DNA of 64,000 nt, taken from positions 2,857,001 through 2,921,000 of the forward strand of contig CP119312.1 of the NCBI GenBank assembly GCA_029202405.1. The letters run 5' to 3'. Source of the DNA: Candidatus Devosia phytovorans. GTDB lineage: Bacteria > Pseudomonadota > Alphaproteobacteria > Rhizobiales > Devosiaceae. A program made the translations under genes and the position numbers. Below, in pieces: positions 43,100-51,743 of this stretch. Below the pieces are notes generated by a model that saw only the letters and a list, made by a program, of their open reading frames with translations, had not been told where the DNA came from and searched no databases. Every line of letters starts with the position of its first letter. Position 1 is the first letter of the stretch.

Positions 43100-44368
43100 A
43101 TGACCCGCTGGCGATGGCTCCTGCTACAAATTTCCCGCCGGCTTTGGGTACGGGCAACCTTGATCGGTCTCATTGGCGTGGCCGCTGCTATTCTTGCGGC
43201 CGTTGTGGAGAAGTATGTTCCTTGGGAGATGCCGGCCAGCATAGATGCAGCGGCGGTCGATGGTCTCCTCAACATCATCGCGACAAGCATGCTGGCGGTG
43301 ACGACCTTCTCCCTTAGCGTGATGACGTCGGCCTATGGTGCCGCGACCTCCAATGTTACGCCCCGCGCCACCAAGCTCGTTATGGAAGATCGTGTCACCC
43401 AAAATGTGCTCTCTACATTCATTGGCACATTCCTCTTCGGCATTGTCGGCATCATCGTGTTGAGGGTCGGAGCCTATGGCGATCGAGGACGGGTCATTCT
43501 TTTCGGCGTAACGATCCTTGTGATCGTGCTTATCGTCGTCACCCTGCTGCGTTGGATCGATCATCTGACGAGACTGGGACGGGTCGGAGAAACCACGACC
43601 AGAGTTGAAGAGGCCACCCGGGCGGCAATCGAAGAGCGAATTACGTCTCCTTATCTGGGTGGCGTGCCGCTTCCGGACGGCGAAACACGGCCTTCCGAAG
43701 GTGCGTCGGTCGTGTTGCCTGACGCGATTGGCTATGTCCAGCACATCGATGTTGCTGCCCTTAATCGCATCGCCGAAGGAATCGAGAGCAAAATAAGGAT
43801 CGTCCTAAATCCCGGAGCCTTCGTTTACGCGGACACGGTCTTGGCTTGGTTCGATGCAAAGAATGGGCCCGATACCGAACATAAGAAGGCGATCCGGCAG
43901 GCATTCACCATTGCCGCGGAACGCAGTTTTGATCAGGATCCGCGCTTCGGATTGGCGGTTATGAGTGAAATCGCTTCGCGCGCATTATCTCCCGCAACTA
44001 ATGACCCTGGCACCGCCATAGACGTCATCGGGCGAACCACGCGGCTGATGTCGATATGGGCGGATCGACCTGAAAAGGCGGATGATCCTGAATACCTGAG
44101 TGTAATGGTGGCGCCACTGTCTGACTCCGACCTGTTTGAGGATGCTTTCATGCTGGTCGCCCGTGACGGTGCGGGGCTCATCGAAGTCCAGATGCGCCTT
44201 CAGAAATCGCTCCTAGCCCTGGGCCGCATCGGCGGAAAGGCTTTCCGCATGGCGGCGCGTAGCCAAGCAGAGCTTGCGATGGATCGCGCCCGAAGGGCGC
44301 TAACCAACGATTTTGATAGGGCCAAATTGGCGGACTTGGTCGGCCAGGAGTCATCGCAGGACCGATAA
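43100..44368 (+). CDS. DUF2254 membrane protein
   Basis: A 422-residue protein with about four membrane helices in the first 160 residues (LWVRATLIGLIGVAAAILAAVVE, MLAVTTFSLSVMTSA, TFLFGIVGIIVLRVG, ILFGVTILVIVLIVVTLL) and a long cytoplasmic part. VQHIDVAALNRIAEG and ALSPATNDPGTAIDVIGRT are typical of the DUF2254 family. Function unknown; possibly a channel or stress protein, given the neighbouring AI-2E and DUF5670 genes. Confidence 0.85.
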   Translation: MTRWRWLLLQISRRLWVRATLIGLIGVAAAILAAVVEKYVPWEMPASIDAAAVDGLLNIIATSMLAVTTFSLSVMTSAYGAATSNVTPRATKLVMEDRVTQNVLSTFIGTFLFGIVGIIVLRVGAYGDRGRVILFGVTILVIVLIVVTLLRWIDHLTRLGRVGETTTRVEEATRAAIEERITSPYLGGVPLPDGETRPSEGASVVLPDAIGYVQHIDVAALNRIAEGIESKIRIVLNPGAFVYADTVLAWFDAKNGPDTEHKKAIRQAFTIAAERSFDQDPRFGLAVMSEIASRALSPATNDPGTAIDVIGRTTRLMSIWADRPEKADDPEYLSVMVAPLSDSDLFEDAFMLVARDGAGLIEVQMRLQKSLLALGRIGGKAFRMAARSQAELAMDRARRALTNDFDRAKLADLVGQESSQDR

Positions 44369-45007
44369 AGATGCCATCGGTTCTTCCCATTGCGAGGTCT
44401 GCTTTCGGGAACTTCCAATCGAACAACGGACGGCCGGAATGGGGTCGGCACCAGACTGCCGGCATCGGGGTGGTTTCCGGACTGTCTCCTTTCATGCGGA
44501 AATGTGCATTTGCAGACACGGCGACTAAGCCGTGACCCAACCGCCCATCGCCTTAGCCTATAGCCGACATAAACGGGTACTTGTGTAACCTTGGCAGCCG
44601 CCGCCATAGAAGGTTGGGCGTCCCACGTCGGTTACCAGCGCGCCGCGCAGTCTAATCGTGAATATCGCCGACTGTTCACCGAGCCACCGTTGCGTGATGT
44701 TAAACGACTCTGGCTGCGCTAGCGTCCTTCGGGTTCGTGGCCAGGAAATTATCGTCATGCGGCTATCGACACGCCCATGTCGCGAGTTCTCCAGACATTT
44801 CTGGAGCGGCTTGAAGCAGATGCAGGCATTCAATGCGTGTATCCTGGCAACCTTGGCCGATTAGTAAAATGCGCCATCCCCTCGCGTCTCCGCTCCTCGA
44901 ATTTCCGTCGCCGAGGATGTTGTCGACAAATTGGATTCTAGATTAGCTTGTCCCGAGGGTCGTTTTCGCCCTGAAGTTTGAGCAATTTGTCCCGAGTGGA
45001 GAGATCG
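44369..45007. other. 639-bp stretch without a supported gene
   Basis: Short frames on both strands have no recognisable protein pattern. The last 90 bases hold the regulatory element at 44920 and the leader of the amidohydrolase gene. The rest may be the far junction of the membrane-protein insert that begins in the SRAP gene. Confidence 0.45.
44920..44939 (+). promoter_or_regulatory. TGTCGACA regulatory element, copy 1
   Basis: TTGTCGACAAATTGGATTCT, 69 bases before the amidohydrolase start. The first ten bases are a perfect palindrome of the kind bound by FadR-type GntR regulators; the following ATTGGAT is shared with copies at 56359 and, in part, 50003. Confidence 0.7.
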
Positions 45008-46240
45008 ATGACCGAAACACTATTTTACAATGCCCGCGTTCTGGATCCGAACCTCAACGCGCTGTCCGACAAATCGAGCGTCCTGGTGCGTTATGGGCGG
45101 ATCGTTGCCGTTTCGGCGACGACGATCGAGGCGGATGTTGCTGAAAAGATCGATCTGGGCGGCAAGACGCTGATGCCGGGGCTGATCGACTGCCACGTGC
45201 ATGTGGTGTCGACCTATCTCGACCTACTCAAGAATGCGATGGAGCCGACGTCGCTGACCGCGTTCCGCGCGGGCCGGATCATGAACCAGATCCTGATGCG
45301 CGGCTTTACGACGGCGCGCGATGTCGGCGGCGCCGATATCGGGCTGGTGCTGGCCGAGGAGGAAGGGCTGATCGAAGGGCCGCGGCTGATCCATTGCGGC
45401 AAGGGTTTCAGCACGACTGGCGGGCATTGCGATATCCGCGCCCGCACCGATAATCGGCGCGACATCTTTGGCGATCGCCTGGGCTCGATGGGCCGGCTGG
45501 TCGATGGCGTGGAGGCCTGTCGCCTGGCCGCGCGCGAGGAGCTGAAGGCCGGGGCCAAATTCATCAAAATCATGGCCAATGGCGGAGTGGCCTCGCCCAA
45601 TGATCCGATCAACATGCTGCAATATTCGCGCGACGAAATCCGCGCCATCGTCGAGGAAACCGAGAATAACAATACCTATGTGTCGGCCCATCTTTATACC
45701 GACCGCGCCATTCGCCGCGCTGTGGAATGCGGTGTGCTGAGCCTTGAGCATTGCAACCTGATTGAAGCCGAAACGGCGGCTATGGCAGCAGAAGCGGGCT
45801 GCATCGCCGTGCCGACGCTGGTGGCCTATGAAGGCCTGGCGCTGGAAGGGGAGCGGTTTGGCCTGAGCCCCGATGCTTCCGCCAAGATCGAGACGGTGCG
45901 GACCGGAGGTCTGCGCTCGCTGGCCGTGATGCGCGATGCAGGCTTGCCGATGGCGTTTGGCTCGGACCTCCTGGGTCCGCTGCAGAAATATCACACGATG
46001 GAATTCGAAATTCTGGGCCGCGTGCTGAGCGCTGCGGACATTATCCGCTCGGCAACGCTGATCGGTGCCAAGCTTTGCAAGCTGGAGGGCGAGATCGGCA
46101 TCATTTCGCAAGGCGCGCATGCCGACCTGCTGGTGGTCGATGGCAACCCCTATGACGACATCACGCTGCTGGGCGATGACGGGGCGCATATGGCGGCCAT
46201 CATGCGCAAGGGCCGCTTTATGAAAAACCTTCTGCCATAA
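45008..46240 (+). CDS. Metal-dependent amidohydrolase (paralogue of the gene at 21287)
   Basis: A 410-residue amidohydrolase-superfamily enzyme with the full metal site: GLIDCHVHV, KFIKIMANGG, SAHLYTDRAI, SLEHCNLI and AFGSDLLG. It matches the protein at 21287-22513 along its whole length, including GGHCDIRARTDNRRDIFGDRLGSMG, so the two genes probably arose by duplication and may act on related dipeptides or cyclic compounds. ATG 45008 has GGAGAG upstream; TTG 44978 is less likely. It is the first gene of the second catabolic cluster and has its own regulatory element. Confidence 0.86.
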   Translation: MTETLFYNARVLDPNLNALSDKSSVLVRYGRIVAVSATTIEADVAEKIDLGGKTLMPGLIDCHVHVVSTYLDLLKNAMEPTSLTAFRAGRIMNQILMRGFTTARDVGGADIGLVLAEEEGLIEGPRLIHCGKGFSTTGGHCDIRARTDNRRDIFGDRLGSMGRLVDGVEACRLAAREELKAGAKFIKIMANGGVASPNDPINMLQYSRDEIRAIVEETENNNTYVSAHLYTDRAIRRAVECGVLSLEHCNLIEAETAAMAAEAGCIAVPTLVAYEGLALEGERFGLSPDASAKIETVRTGGLRSLAVMRDAGLPMAFGSDLLGPLQKYHTMEFEILGRVLSAADIIRSATLIGAKLCKLEGEIGIISQGAHADLLVVDGNPYDDITLLGDDGAHMAAIMRKGRFMKNLLP

Positions 46241-46261
46241 GCTAAAACACCAGCGGAAATC

Positions 46262-46292
46262 ATGTCGACAAACAGCATACAAAGATTGTATG
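46262..46292 (+). promoter_or_regulatory. TGTCGACA element, copy 2, overlapping an inverted repeat
   Basis: ATGTCGACAAACAGCATACA at 46262-46281 carries the TGTCGACA core. The inverted repeat CATACAA-AGA-TTGTATG overlaps its end at 46276-46292. The two together lie 58-89 bases before the DHDPS-family start and could bind the same or two different regulators. Confidence 0.65.
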
Positions 46293-46350
46293 GTGAGAAA
46301 AATGCTCGGCGGACGGCTGATTTGGCCGTGCCTTCATGGACAAGGATACG

Positions 46351-47304
46351 ATGAACACTGAGATCTTTACCGGGGTGATCCCGGCTCTGATGACGCCCTG
46401 CAAAGCCGATCGCAAGCCTGATTTCGATGCGCTGGTGCGCAAGGGCCAGCAGATGATCGCAGCGGGCATGTCGGCCGTGGTCTATTGCGGCTCGATGGGT
46501 GACTGGCCGCTGCTGACCGACGCACAGCGCCAGGAAGGCGTGGAGCGCCTGGTGGCGGCGGGGCTGCCGGTGATCGTAGGCACCGGCGCGGTCAATTCCG
46601 CCTCGGCCGTGGCGCTGGCTGCCCATGCCCAGAAAGTGGGCGCTGCGGGCCTGATGGTCATTCCCCGCGTGCTGTCGCGTGGCAATTCGCCGACCGCGCA
46701 GCGCCATCATTTCGAGGCGGTCCTGGCCGCTGCCCCGGACCTGCCGGCAGTGATCTACAACAGCCCCCATTATGGCTTTGAAACCAAGGCTGACCTGTTC
46801 TTTGCGCTGCGCGCCAAGTTCAAGAACCTCGTGGGCTTCAAAGAATTTGGTGGCGCAGCCTCGATGACCTATGCCGCCGAGCACATTACCAGCGGCGACA
46901 ATGGCGTGATCCTGATGGCGGGTGTCGATACCGGCGTCTATCACGGCTATGTCAAGGCAGGCGCGACCGGCACGATTACCGGCATCGGCAATGCGCTGCC
47001 CAAGGAAATCCTGCATCTGGTGGCGCTGTCCAAGGCCGCTGCGACCGGCGATGTCGCGGCACGCGTGCGGGCGCTCGAATTGGGCGAAGCGCTGGCGGTC
47101 CTATCGAGCTGGGACGAGGGCACCGACCTCGTGCTCTATTACAAGTATATGCTCGAGCTTCAGGGCGAGGCCGAATACAAGCTGCATTTCAACGCCACTG
47201 ACGAATTGTCACCCAGCCAGCGTGCCTGGGCCAAGACGCAGTTCGAGCAGTTCAATGCCTGGTATGCAAATTGGAGCCAGCAGCCCGATCCCCACAAGCC
47301 GTAA
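46351..47304 (+). CDS. Dihydrodipicolinate synthase family lyase/deaminase
   Basis: A 317-residue class I aldolase-fold enzyme. The Schiff-base Lys is in NLVGFKEFGG, the catalytic Tyr in AVIYNSPHYGF, and the substrate loop reads YCGSMGDWPLL instead of the GTTGE of DapA, so it is not a lysine-pathway enzyme. In hydroxyproline catabolism a member of this family deaminates pyrroline-4-hydroxy-2-carboxylate; with a D-amino-acid dehydrogenase and a proline-racemase-like gene nearby this is a reasonable but unproven guess. ATG 46351 has AAGGA upstream; ATG 46336 has none. Confidence 0.82.
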   Translation: MNTEIFTGVIPALMTPCKADRKPDFDALVRKGQQMIAAGMSAVVYCGSMGDWPLLTDAQRQEGVERLVAAGLPVIVGTGAVNSASAVALAAHAQKVGAAGLMVIPRVLSRGNSPTAQRHHFEAVLAAAPDLPAVIYNSPHYGFETKADLFFALRAKFKNLVGFKEFGGAASMTYAAEHITSGDNGVILMAGVDTGVYHGYVKAGATGTITGIGNALPKEILHLVALSKAAATGDVAARVRALELGEALAVLSSWDEGTDLVLYYKYMLELQGEAEYKLHFNATDELSPSQRAWAKTQFEQFNAWYANWSQQPDPHKP

Positions 47305-47329
47305 ACCGTCCTCCCTCAAGGTTTCGGCC

Positions 47330-47360
47330 AAGGCCCTCCCCCAGCGGGAGGGCCTTTTGT
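47330..47360. terminator. Bidirectional terminator between convergent genes
   Basis: AAGGCCCTCCC (47330-47340) and GGGAGGGCCTT (47346-47356) form a perfect 11-base-pair stem with a five-base loop, followed by a T-rich tail on the plus strand. It separates the DHDPS-family gene from the end of the convergent Ldh-family gene. Confidence 0.88.
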
Positions 47361-47365
47361 TTTGG

Positions 47366-48397
47366 TCAGTCGATGGCTTCAAGGCCCAGATCGAGCAGGC
47401 GATCAAGCTGCTGCATTTCTGCGTCGGTCAGAACAATGCCTTGCGCTTGGGCAGTCCGGCGGGCCGCAAAGCGCCGCTGCGAGGGGAGCCGGGCGCCCTG
47501 CCCCTCAATGGCTTCGAACAGGATTTCGGCACGAGCGAAGGGGTCGCCGGGCCGGCAGTCAGAGAAGCGCTCGGGCGACATGGCGATGATCAATTCGCCA
47601 TGGGCGGGGGAGAAGGCCGTCGTGCCCAGGGCGTCGAGGGCGCCGGTGCTGGTGAGATCGCCGATCATGACACCGGCCAGGAGTTCGATCATCGTGCTCA
47701 TGGCCGAGCCCTTGTAGCCGCCAAAGGGCAGCATGGCGCCGGCAAGGGCCGCGTCGGGCGCGGTGGTGGGCTGGCCTTGATCGTCGATCGCCCAGCCTTG
47801 CGGGAGCTGCTTGCCATCACGGCGATAGAGTTCGATCTCGCCACGGGCGGCGACCGATGTGGCAAAGTCAAAGACATAGGGTTCGGCGTGTTGCCGCGGC
47901 CAGCCGAAGGCGAAGGGATTGGTGCCAAACAATGGCTTGGTGCCGCCCCAGGGCGCGACGGTGGCATAGCTGGGGCACATGACCATGGCGGCAAGGCCCT
48001 GATCTGTGATGGCTTCGACTTCCGGCCAGAGAGCGGAAAAATGCGTGCAATCATTGATGACCATGGCAGCCAGACCCAGTTGCCTTGCCTTTTCGACCAA
48101 AAGCGGCAGGCCCAGATCAAAGGCGGGGAGCGAAAAGCCGCTTTGTCCGTCGATGCGGATGATGGCGCTGTCGTCGGCGGCGGCGATTGTGGGGATGGCG
48201 TCGCCCCGAACCTTCCCGGCCTTGAACGTGCGCAGCACCCCTTCGATGCGGTAAACGCCATGCGCCTTGCAGGCATCGCGCTCGCCCTTGGCGATGACGG
48301 TCGCGACGGCCTGCGCCTGCGCTTTGTTGAGGCCGGCATGCTCAAGGATGGCCTGCACCTTTTCGCAAAGTTGCTCGAAAGAAAGTGTGGTGCTCAT
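47366..48397 (-). CDS. Ldh/malate dehydrogenase-like (DpkA-type) NAD(P)H oxidoreductase
   Basis: A 343-residue member of the Ldh_2 family. NDCTHFSALWPEVEAI with the catalytic His, GGTKPLFGTNPFAFGWPR for cofactor binding and FDFATSVAARGEI are typical. Relatives reduce pyrroline-2-carboxylate or piperideine-2-carboxylate to L-proline or L-pipecolate. With the proline-racemase-family gene in the same cluster, reduction of a cyclic imino acid is the best guess. It is coupled to the aminopeptidase gene by a four-base overlap. Confidence 0.84.
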   Translation of the reverse strand: MSTTLSFEQLCEKVQAILEHAGLNKAQAQAVATVIAKGERDACKAHGVYRIEGVLRTFKAGKVRGDAIPTIAAADDSAIIRIDGQSGFSLPAFDLGLPLLVEKARQLGLAAMVINDCTHFSALWPEVEAITDQGLAAMVMCPSYATVAPWGGTKPLFGTNPFAFGWPRQHAEPYVFDFATSVAARGEIELYRRDGKQLPQGWAIDDQGQPTTAPDAALAGAMLPFGGYKGSAMSTMIELLAGVMIGDLTSTGALDALGTTAFSPAHGELIIAMSPERFSDCRPGDPFARAEILFEAIEGQGARLPSQRRFAARRTAQAQGIVLTDAEMQQLDRLLDLGLEAID

Positions 48398-49842
48398 GCG
48401 TCTTGCTCCGTGCTGGTGAGATAGTCGACCAACGTGCGCAGGCCGAAACCGGTGCCGCCTGAAGGGCTGAGGGGACTACCCTTGGGCGCATAGGCGGGAC
48501 CGGCAATGTCGATGTGCAGCCAGGGCGTTTGCGGCGCAACGAACTTTTCGAGAAAGGCCGCGGCAATGGAGGCGTGGCCATAGGTGACGCCGGGCCAGTT
48601 GAGGAAATCGGCGACGTCGGAGGCCAGCTCGTCGTGGAAACCGGCATCGATCGGCATGGGCCAAGCCAGTTCGCCGGTCTGGGATGCTGAGGCAAGAAGA
48701 GCATCCACCGAAGGGCGGTGGTTGCCATAGATGCCGGCATAGCGGGGGCCGAGGCCGATCTGCACGGCATAGGTGAGGGTCGCGACATCGATCAGCTCGC
48801 GCGGGGCGAAGCGCTGCTGCAGATAGGTCAGGCAATCGGCAAGCACGAGGCGCCCTTCGCAATCGGTATTGCGGATTTCGACATAGGGGCCGGCCAGACT
48901 CTTGACCACATCGCCCGGACGGCTGGCCGAACCGCTGGTCATGTTTTCGGCAAGACCGAGCGCAGCAGCAATTGGGCGGCGAATGCCGAGGCGGGCCATG
49001 GCGGCCATGGTTGCGGCGACGGTGGCGGCGCCGGCCATGTCGTTCTTCATCTCCCACATGCCGGCGACAGGTTTGATATGGATTCCGCCGGTATCGAAGG
49101 TCATGCCCTTGCCGGCCAGACCAATCGGGGCGCCATCGCCTTCCATGCGCAAAATGACCATGCAGGGCGGGTTGACCGAACCCTGCCCTACCGCAAGGAC
49201 GAGATTGGCGCCGAGCGCTGCGAGCTGTTGGGCGTCAAGAATCTCGACCGCGATGCCGAGCGGAGTGCAGAGCGCATGGATACGGGCGGCCAGTTCGAGG
49301 GGCGGCAGCGTATTGCCGGGCTCGTTGACCAGGTCGCGGACGATATGGACAGTTTGGGCGGCGATCTGCAGGTGTTTGATCTGCTCGACCAAGGCGTCGG
49401 AACAATCGATCAGTGCAAGCTGAGTCTGACCCTCGCGCGACGTGCTGCGATATTTGTCGAAGCGATAGGAGCGGGCGAGAAAGCCGTAGACAAATTCGGC
49501 AAAGAGATCAGCACTGAGCCAAGTGGAACAGGTGAGGGCCAGGCGGCCGGACAGGTCGAGACATGCGACCGCAAGACGGGCGCCAGCAGCCTGGGCGTCG
49601 AAAATCGAGGCGTCAGGCGACAGGCCGGCAAGTAGGAGCCGATCCTCGGCGCGACCGGCAGGGGCCAGCAGATTGGCGACTTGTCCGGTACGGGCTTCGA
49701 AACCGTCGGCGGCAAGGGAGCGGGCGAGGCGGTCGCTGTCGGGCAGGTCGGCGACGAAGGGGGCAAGTGTCTCAGGGTTCAGGATTTCTGCGGCCGCGCC
49801 ACCTGCGCGAGGAGCGGCATTTGCCTCGAAGATTATGTCCAT
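48394..49842 (-). CDS. Leucyl aminopeptidase family (M17)
   Basis: A 482-residue cytosolic aminopeptidase. The M17 active site is visible: GLAGKGMTFDTGGIHIKP with metal-binding Lys and Asp, KNDMAGAATV, and the signature NTDCEGRLVLADCL (usually NTDAEGRL). The N-terminal domain is short and divergent. ATG 49842 (MDIIFEANAAP) has GAGGG just upstream and is chosen over the in-frame start 48 bases earlier. Its promoter region carries a TGTCGACA element in the same orientation as the gene. It would free N-terminal residues from imported peptides. Confidence 0.88.
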   Translation of the reverse strand: MDIIFEANAAPRAGGAAAEILNPETLAPFVADLPDSDRLARSLAADGFEARTGQVANLLAPAGRAEDRLLLAGLSPDASIFDAQAAGARLAVACLDLSGRLALTCSTWLSADLFAEFVYGFLARSYRFDKYRSTSREGQTQLALIDCSDALVEQIKHLQIAAQTVHIVRDLVNEPGNTLPPLELAARIHALCTPLGIAVEILDAQQLAALGANLVLAVGQGSVNPPCMVILRMEGDGAPIGLAGKGMTFDTGGIHIKPVAGMWEMKNDMAGAATVAATMAAMARLGIRRPIAAALGLAENMTSGSASRPGDVVKSLAGPYVEIRNTDCEGRLVLADCLTYLQQRFAPRELIDVATLTYAVQIGLGPRYAGIYGNHRPSVDALLASASQTGELAWPMPIDAGFHDELASDVADFLNWPGVTYGHASIAAAFLEKFVAPQTPWLHIDIAGPAYAPKGSPLSPSGGTGFGLRTLVDYLTSTEQDA

Positions 49843-49880
49843 CTTTCCCTCACATACCATGTCGGTACAGCTGATCACGG

Positions 49881-49901
49881 AAGTATGCACAGTGTCGACA
49901 T
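49881..49901 (-). promoter_or_regulatory. TGTCGACA element, copy 3, before the aminopeptidase operon
   Basis: Read on the minus strand: ATGTCGACACTGTGCATACT, close to copy 4 (TTGTCGACACTTTGGATATT). It lies about 40-60 bases before the aminopeptidase start and is oriented with that gene. Confidence 0.65.
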
Positions 49902-50002
49902 ATAAATGTCTTGCATGCTGGATAGGGGCTTAGCCGTGACAGCCGAGTTTGCACAGCAAACGATCACCGCCGTGCGATGTGACGAAAATGACATCACCCT
50001 AC

Positions 50003-50022
50003 TTGTCGACACTTTGGATATT
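50003..50022 (+). promoter_or_regulatory. TGTCGACA element, copy 4, before the GAF/ABC operon
   Basis: TTGTCGACACTTTGGATATT, ending 33 bases before the GTG of the GAF gene. With copy 3 on the other strand 102 bases away, the divergent promoter region has one element for each direction. Confidence 0.7.
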
Positions 50023-50055
50023 AGATAGCATCCTGGATGAAACGAGGTGCCTATC

Positions 50056-50556
50056 GTGATCAGTGCCGGTCTTATAGATGAGTTCATGGCGAGCGTCCGC
50101 CGCCCGGGCGTGACGGCGATCGACCTGATCGGCGGCGTTGGCAAGATGCTGCACGAGACCATCGGCACCCAGCTGCTGACGGCGTCGGTCTATGACATGG
50201 ACAGCCGTCAATCCAAGCGCGTCTATTCGGAAAATCTCGAGGCCTATCCGCTGGCCGGCCTTAAGCCGATCGAAGACAATAAGTGGACCGAGATCGTGCT
50301 CAACCAGCACCGGGTGTTCCACACGCTCAAGATCGAGGAGATCGCGGAAGTCTTTTTCGACTGGCCGCTGATCCAGTCGCTGGGCAACGAGTCCAACGCC
50401 AATATTCCGGTCGTGGTCGATGGCAAGGTCATCGGCACGCTCAACCTGTTGAATAAGGCTGGGTACTATACCGCCGAGCGCATCACGCCCGCTGCGGACC
50501 TGCTGCCTTACGCCACCATCGCCTTCCAGCATCTGGCCAAGTCGATGAAAGCATAA
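50056..50556 (+). CDS. Stand-alone GAF-domain protein
   Basis: A 166-residue soluble protein made of a single GAF fold: IDLIGGVGKMLHETIGTQLLTASVYDMD, then SNANIPVVVDGKVIGTLNLLNKAGYYTAERITPAADLLPYATIAFQ. GAF domains bind small ligands. It has no output domain, so it may sense or buffer a metabolite for a partner. GTG 50056 has GAGG eight bases upstream and is preferred to GTG 50047. It is the first gene of the transporter operon. Confidence 0.78.
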   Translation: MISAGLIDEFMASVRRPGVTAIDLIGGVGKMLHETIGTQLLTASVYDMDSRQSKRVYSENLEAYPLAGLKPIEDNKWTEIVLNQHRVFHTLKIEEIAEVFFDWPLIQSLGNESNANIPVVVDGKVIGTLNLLNKAGYYTAERITPAADLLPYATIAFQHLAKSMKA

Positions 50557-50676
50557 TCGCTTCGTGGGCGTAAAAGCTCACGGAGACGGGGAAACAAAAC
50601 ACGGTGGGCAACGTGCCGCCGTCGTCAGGAGAACCAGCAGCGGAAATTGGGAGCCGCTGGTGTGAAAGGGAAAACT

Positions 50677-51672
50677 ATGAAACTACGTTTTGCATTGCTG
50701 ACTTCCTTCGCTGTCGCTGGTGTGGCCACCGCCCTGCCAGCCATGGCACAGGATCCGTTCCGCATCGCCTACCTCGCTTCGTCGAGCCAGAATGGCTATA
50801 ATCAGGCCATCTATGCCGGCATCCAGGAAGCTGCCGCCGCGAAGGGCGTCGAAGTCGAGATTTTCGATGGCGCGTTTGACTCCACCAAGCAGTTCTCGCA
50901 GGTCGAGGACGTGGTGGCCGGCGGCCGGTTCGATGCCCTCATCGTGACGCCCAACGATAGCGTTGGCATTGCCCCCGCCCTTGAAGACGCCGCTGCAGCC
51001 GGTCTCACGGTTGCCTCGACGCTTTTCCCGATTGGCTCCGACCTGACCAATATGGAGCCGCAGGTTCCCGGCCTTACTACAACCGTTGCCGCCAACCCGG
51101 CAATCGGCGCCAAGGCACAGGCTGACGCCGTGGTTGACTATTGCGCCGACAAGGATCCGTGCCGCGTGGCCGTTATCATCGGCCAGCTGATCTATCCGTT
51201 CGATAACCTGCGCAACGAAACCTACAAGGAAGTGTTCGCAGAGCACGCCAATATCCAGATCGTTGCGACCGGCGAAGGCAATTACGATCCCGATACGGCC
51301 TTGACCGCGATGCAGGACATTCTGCAGGCCAATCCGGAAATCGACGCCGTGCTGTCCAATGCCGACCAGCCGCTGATCGGTGTCGAGATCGCGCTCAACG
51401 ATTTCGGCTACAATCCGGGCGAGGTCTATATGATCGGTGGCGGTCTCAACCAGATCACGATCGATGCCATCCGCGCCGGCAAGGTTGCTGCAACGCTGGC
51501 AGAAGTGCCGCACAGCATGGGCGAGGCAGCGCTCGAAGCGGTGGTCACCACGCTCGAAGGCGGCACCGCACCGACCTGGATCGACCCGTTCGAGCTCAGC
51601 ACCACTCCGGTCATCGTGACCAAGGAATGGCTCGATGCCAACCCCGACTTCGTCGGTGAATGGCAGGGCTAA
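50677..51672 (+). CDS. Sugar-type ABC transporter substrate-binding protein (RbsB-like)
   Basis: A 331-residue periplasmic binding protein with a signal peptide (residues 1-24, LTSFAVAGVATALPAMA). The Peripla_BP_4 pattern is clear: FRIAYLASSSQNGYNQAIYAGIQEAAAAKG, DALIVTPNDSVGIAPALEDAAAAGL, and VLSNADQPLIGVEIAL. Ligands of this family are mostly sugars, but the enzymes around it point to an amino-acid-like or cyclic compound. ATG 50677 has AAAGGG eight bases upstream. Confidence 0.88.
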   Translation: MKLRFALLTSFAVAGVATALPAMAQDPFRIAYLASSSQNGYNQAIYAGIQEAAAAKGVEVEIFDGAFDSTKQFSQVEDVVAGGRFDALIVTPNDSVGIAPALEDAAAAGLTVASTLFPIGSDLTNMEPQVPGLTTTVAANPAIGAKAQADAVVDYCADKDPCRVAVIIGQLIYPFDNLRNETYKEVFAEHANIQIVATGEGNYDPDTALTAMQDILQANPEIDAVLSNADQPLIGVEIALNDFGYNPGEVYMIGGGLNQITIDAIRAGKVAATLAEVPHSMGEAALEAVVTTLEGGTAPTWIDPFELSTTPVIVTKEWLDANPDFVGEWQG

Positions 51673-51689
51673 GCCCAGCAGACGAGACT

Positions 51690-51711
51690 GGCGGGGTCGC
51701 ACGATCCCGCC
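51690..51711 (+). other. mRNA hairpin after the binding-protein gene
   Basis: GGCGGG (51690-51695) and CCCGCC (51706-51711) form a stem, extended by TCG/CGA inside. There is no T-run, so it is probably an RNA-stabilising hairpin that keeps the binding-protein message more abundant than the genes after it. Confidence 0.5.
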
Positions 51712-51743
51712 TACCCTCCACCCTTTAGCGGAGGTCCGTTGCC

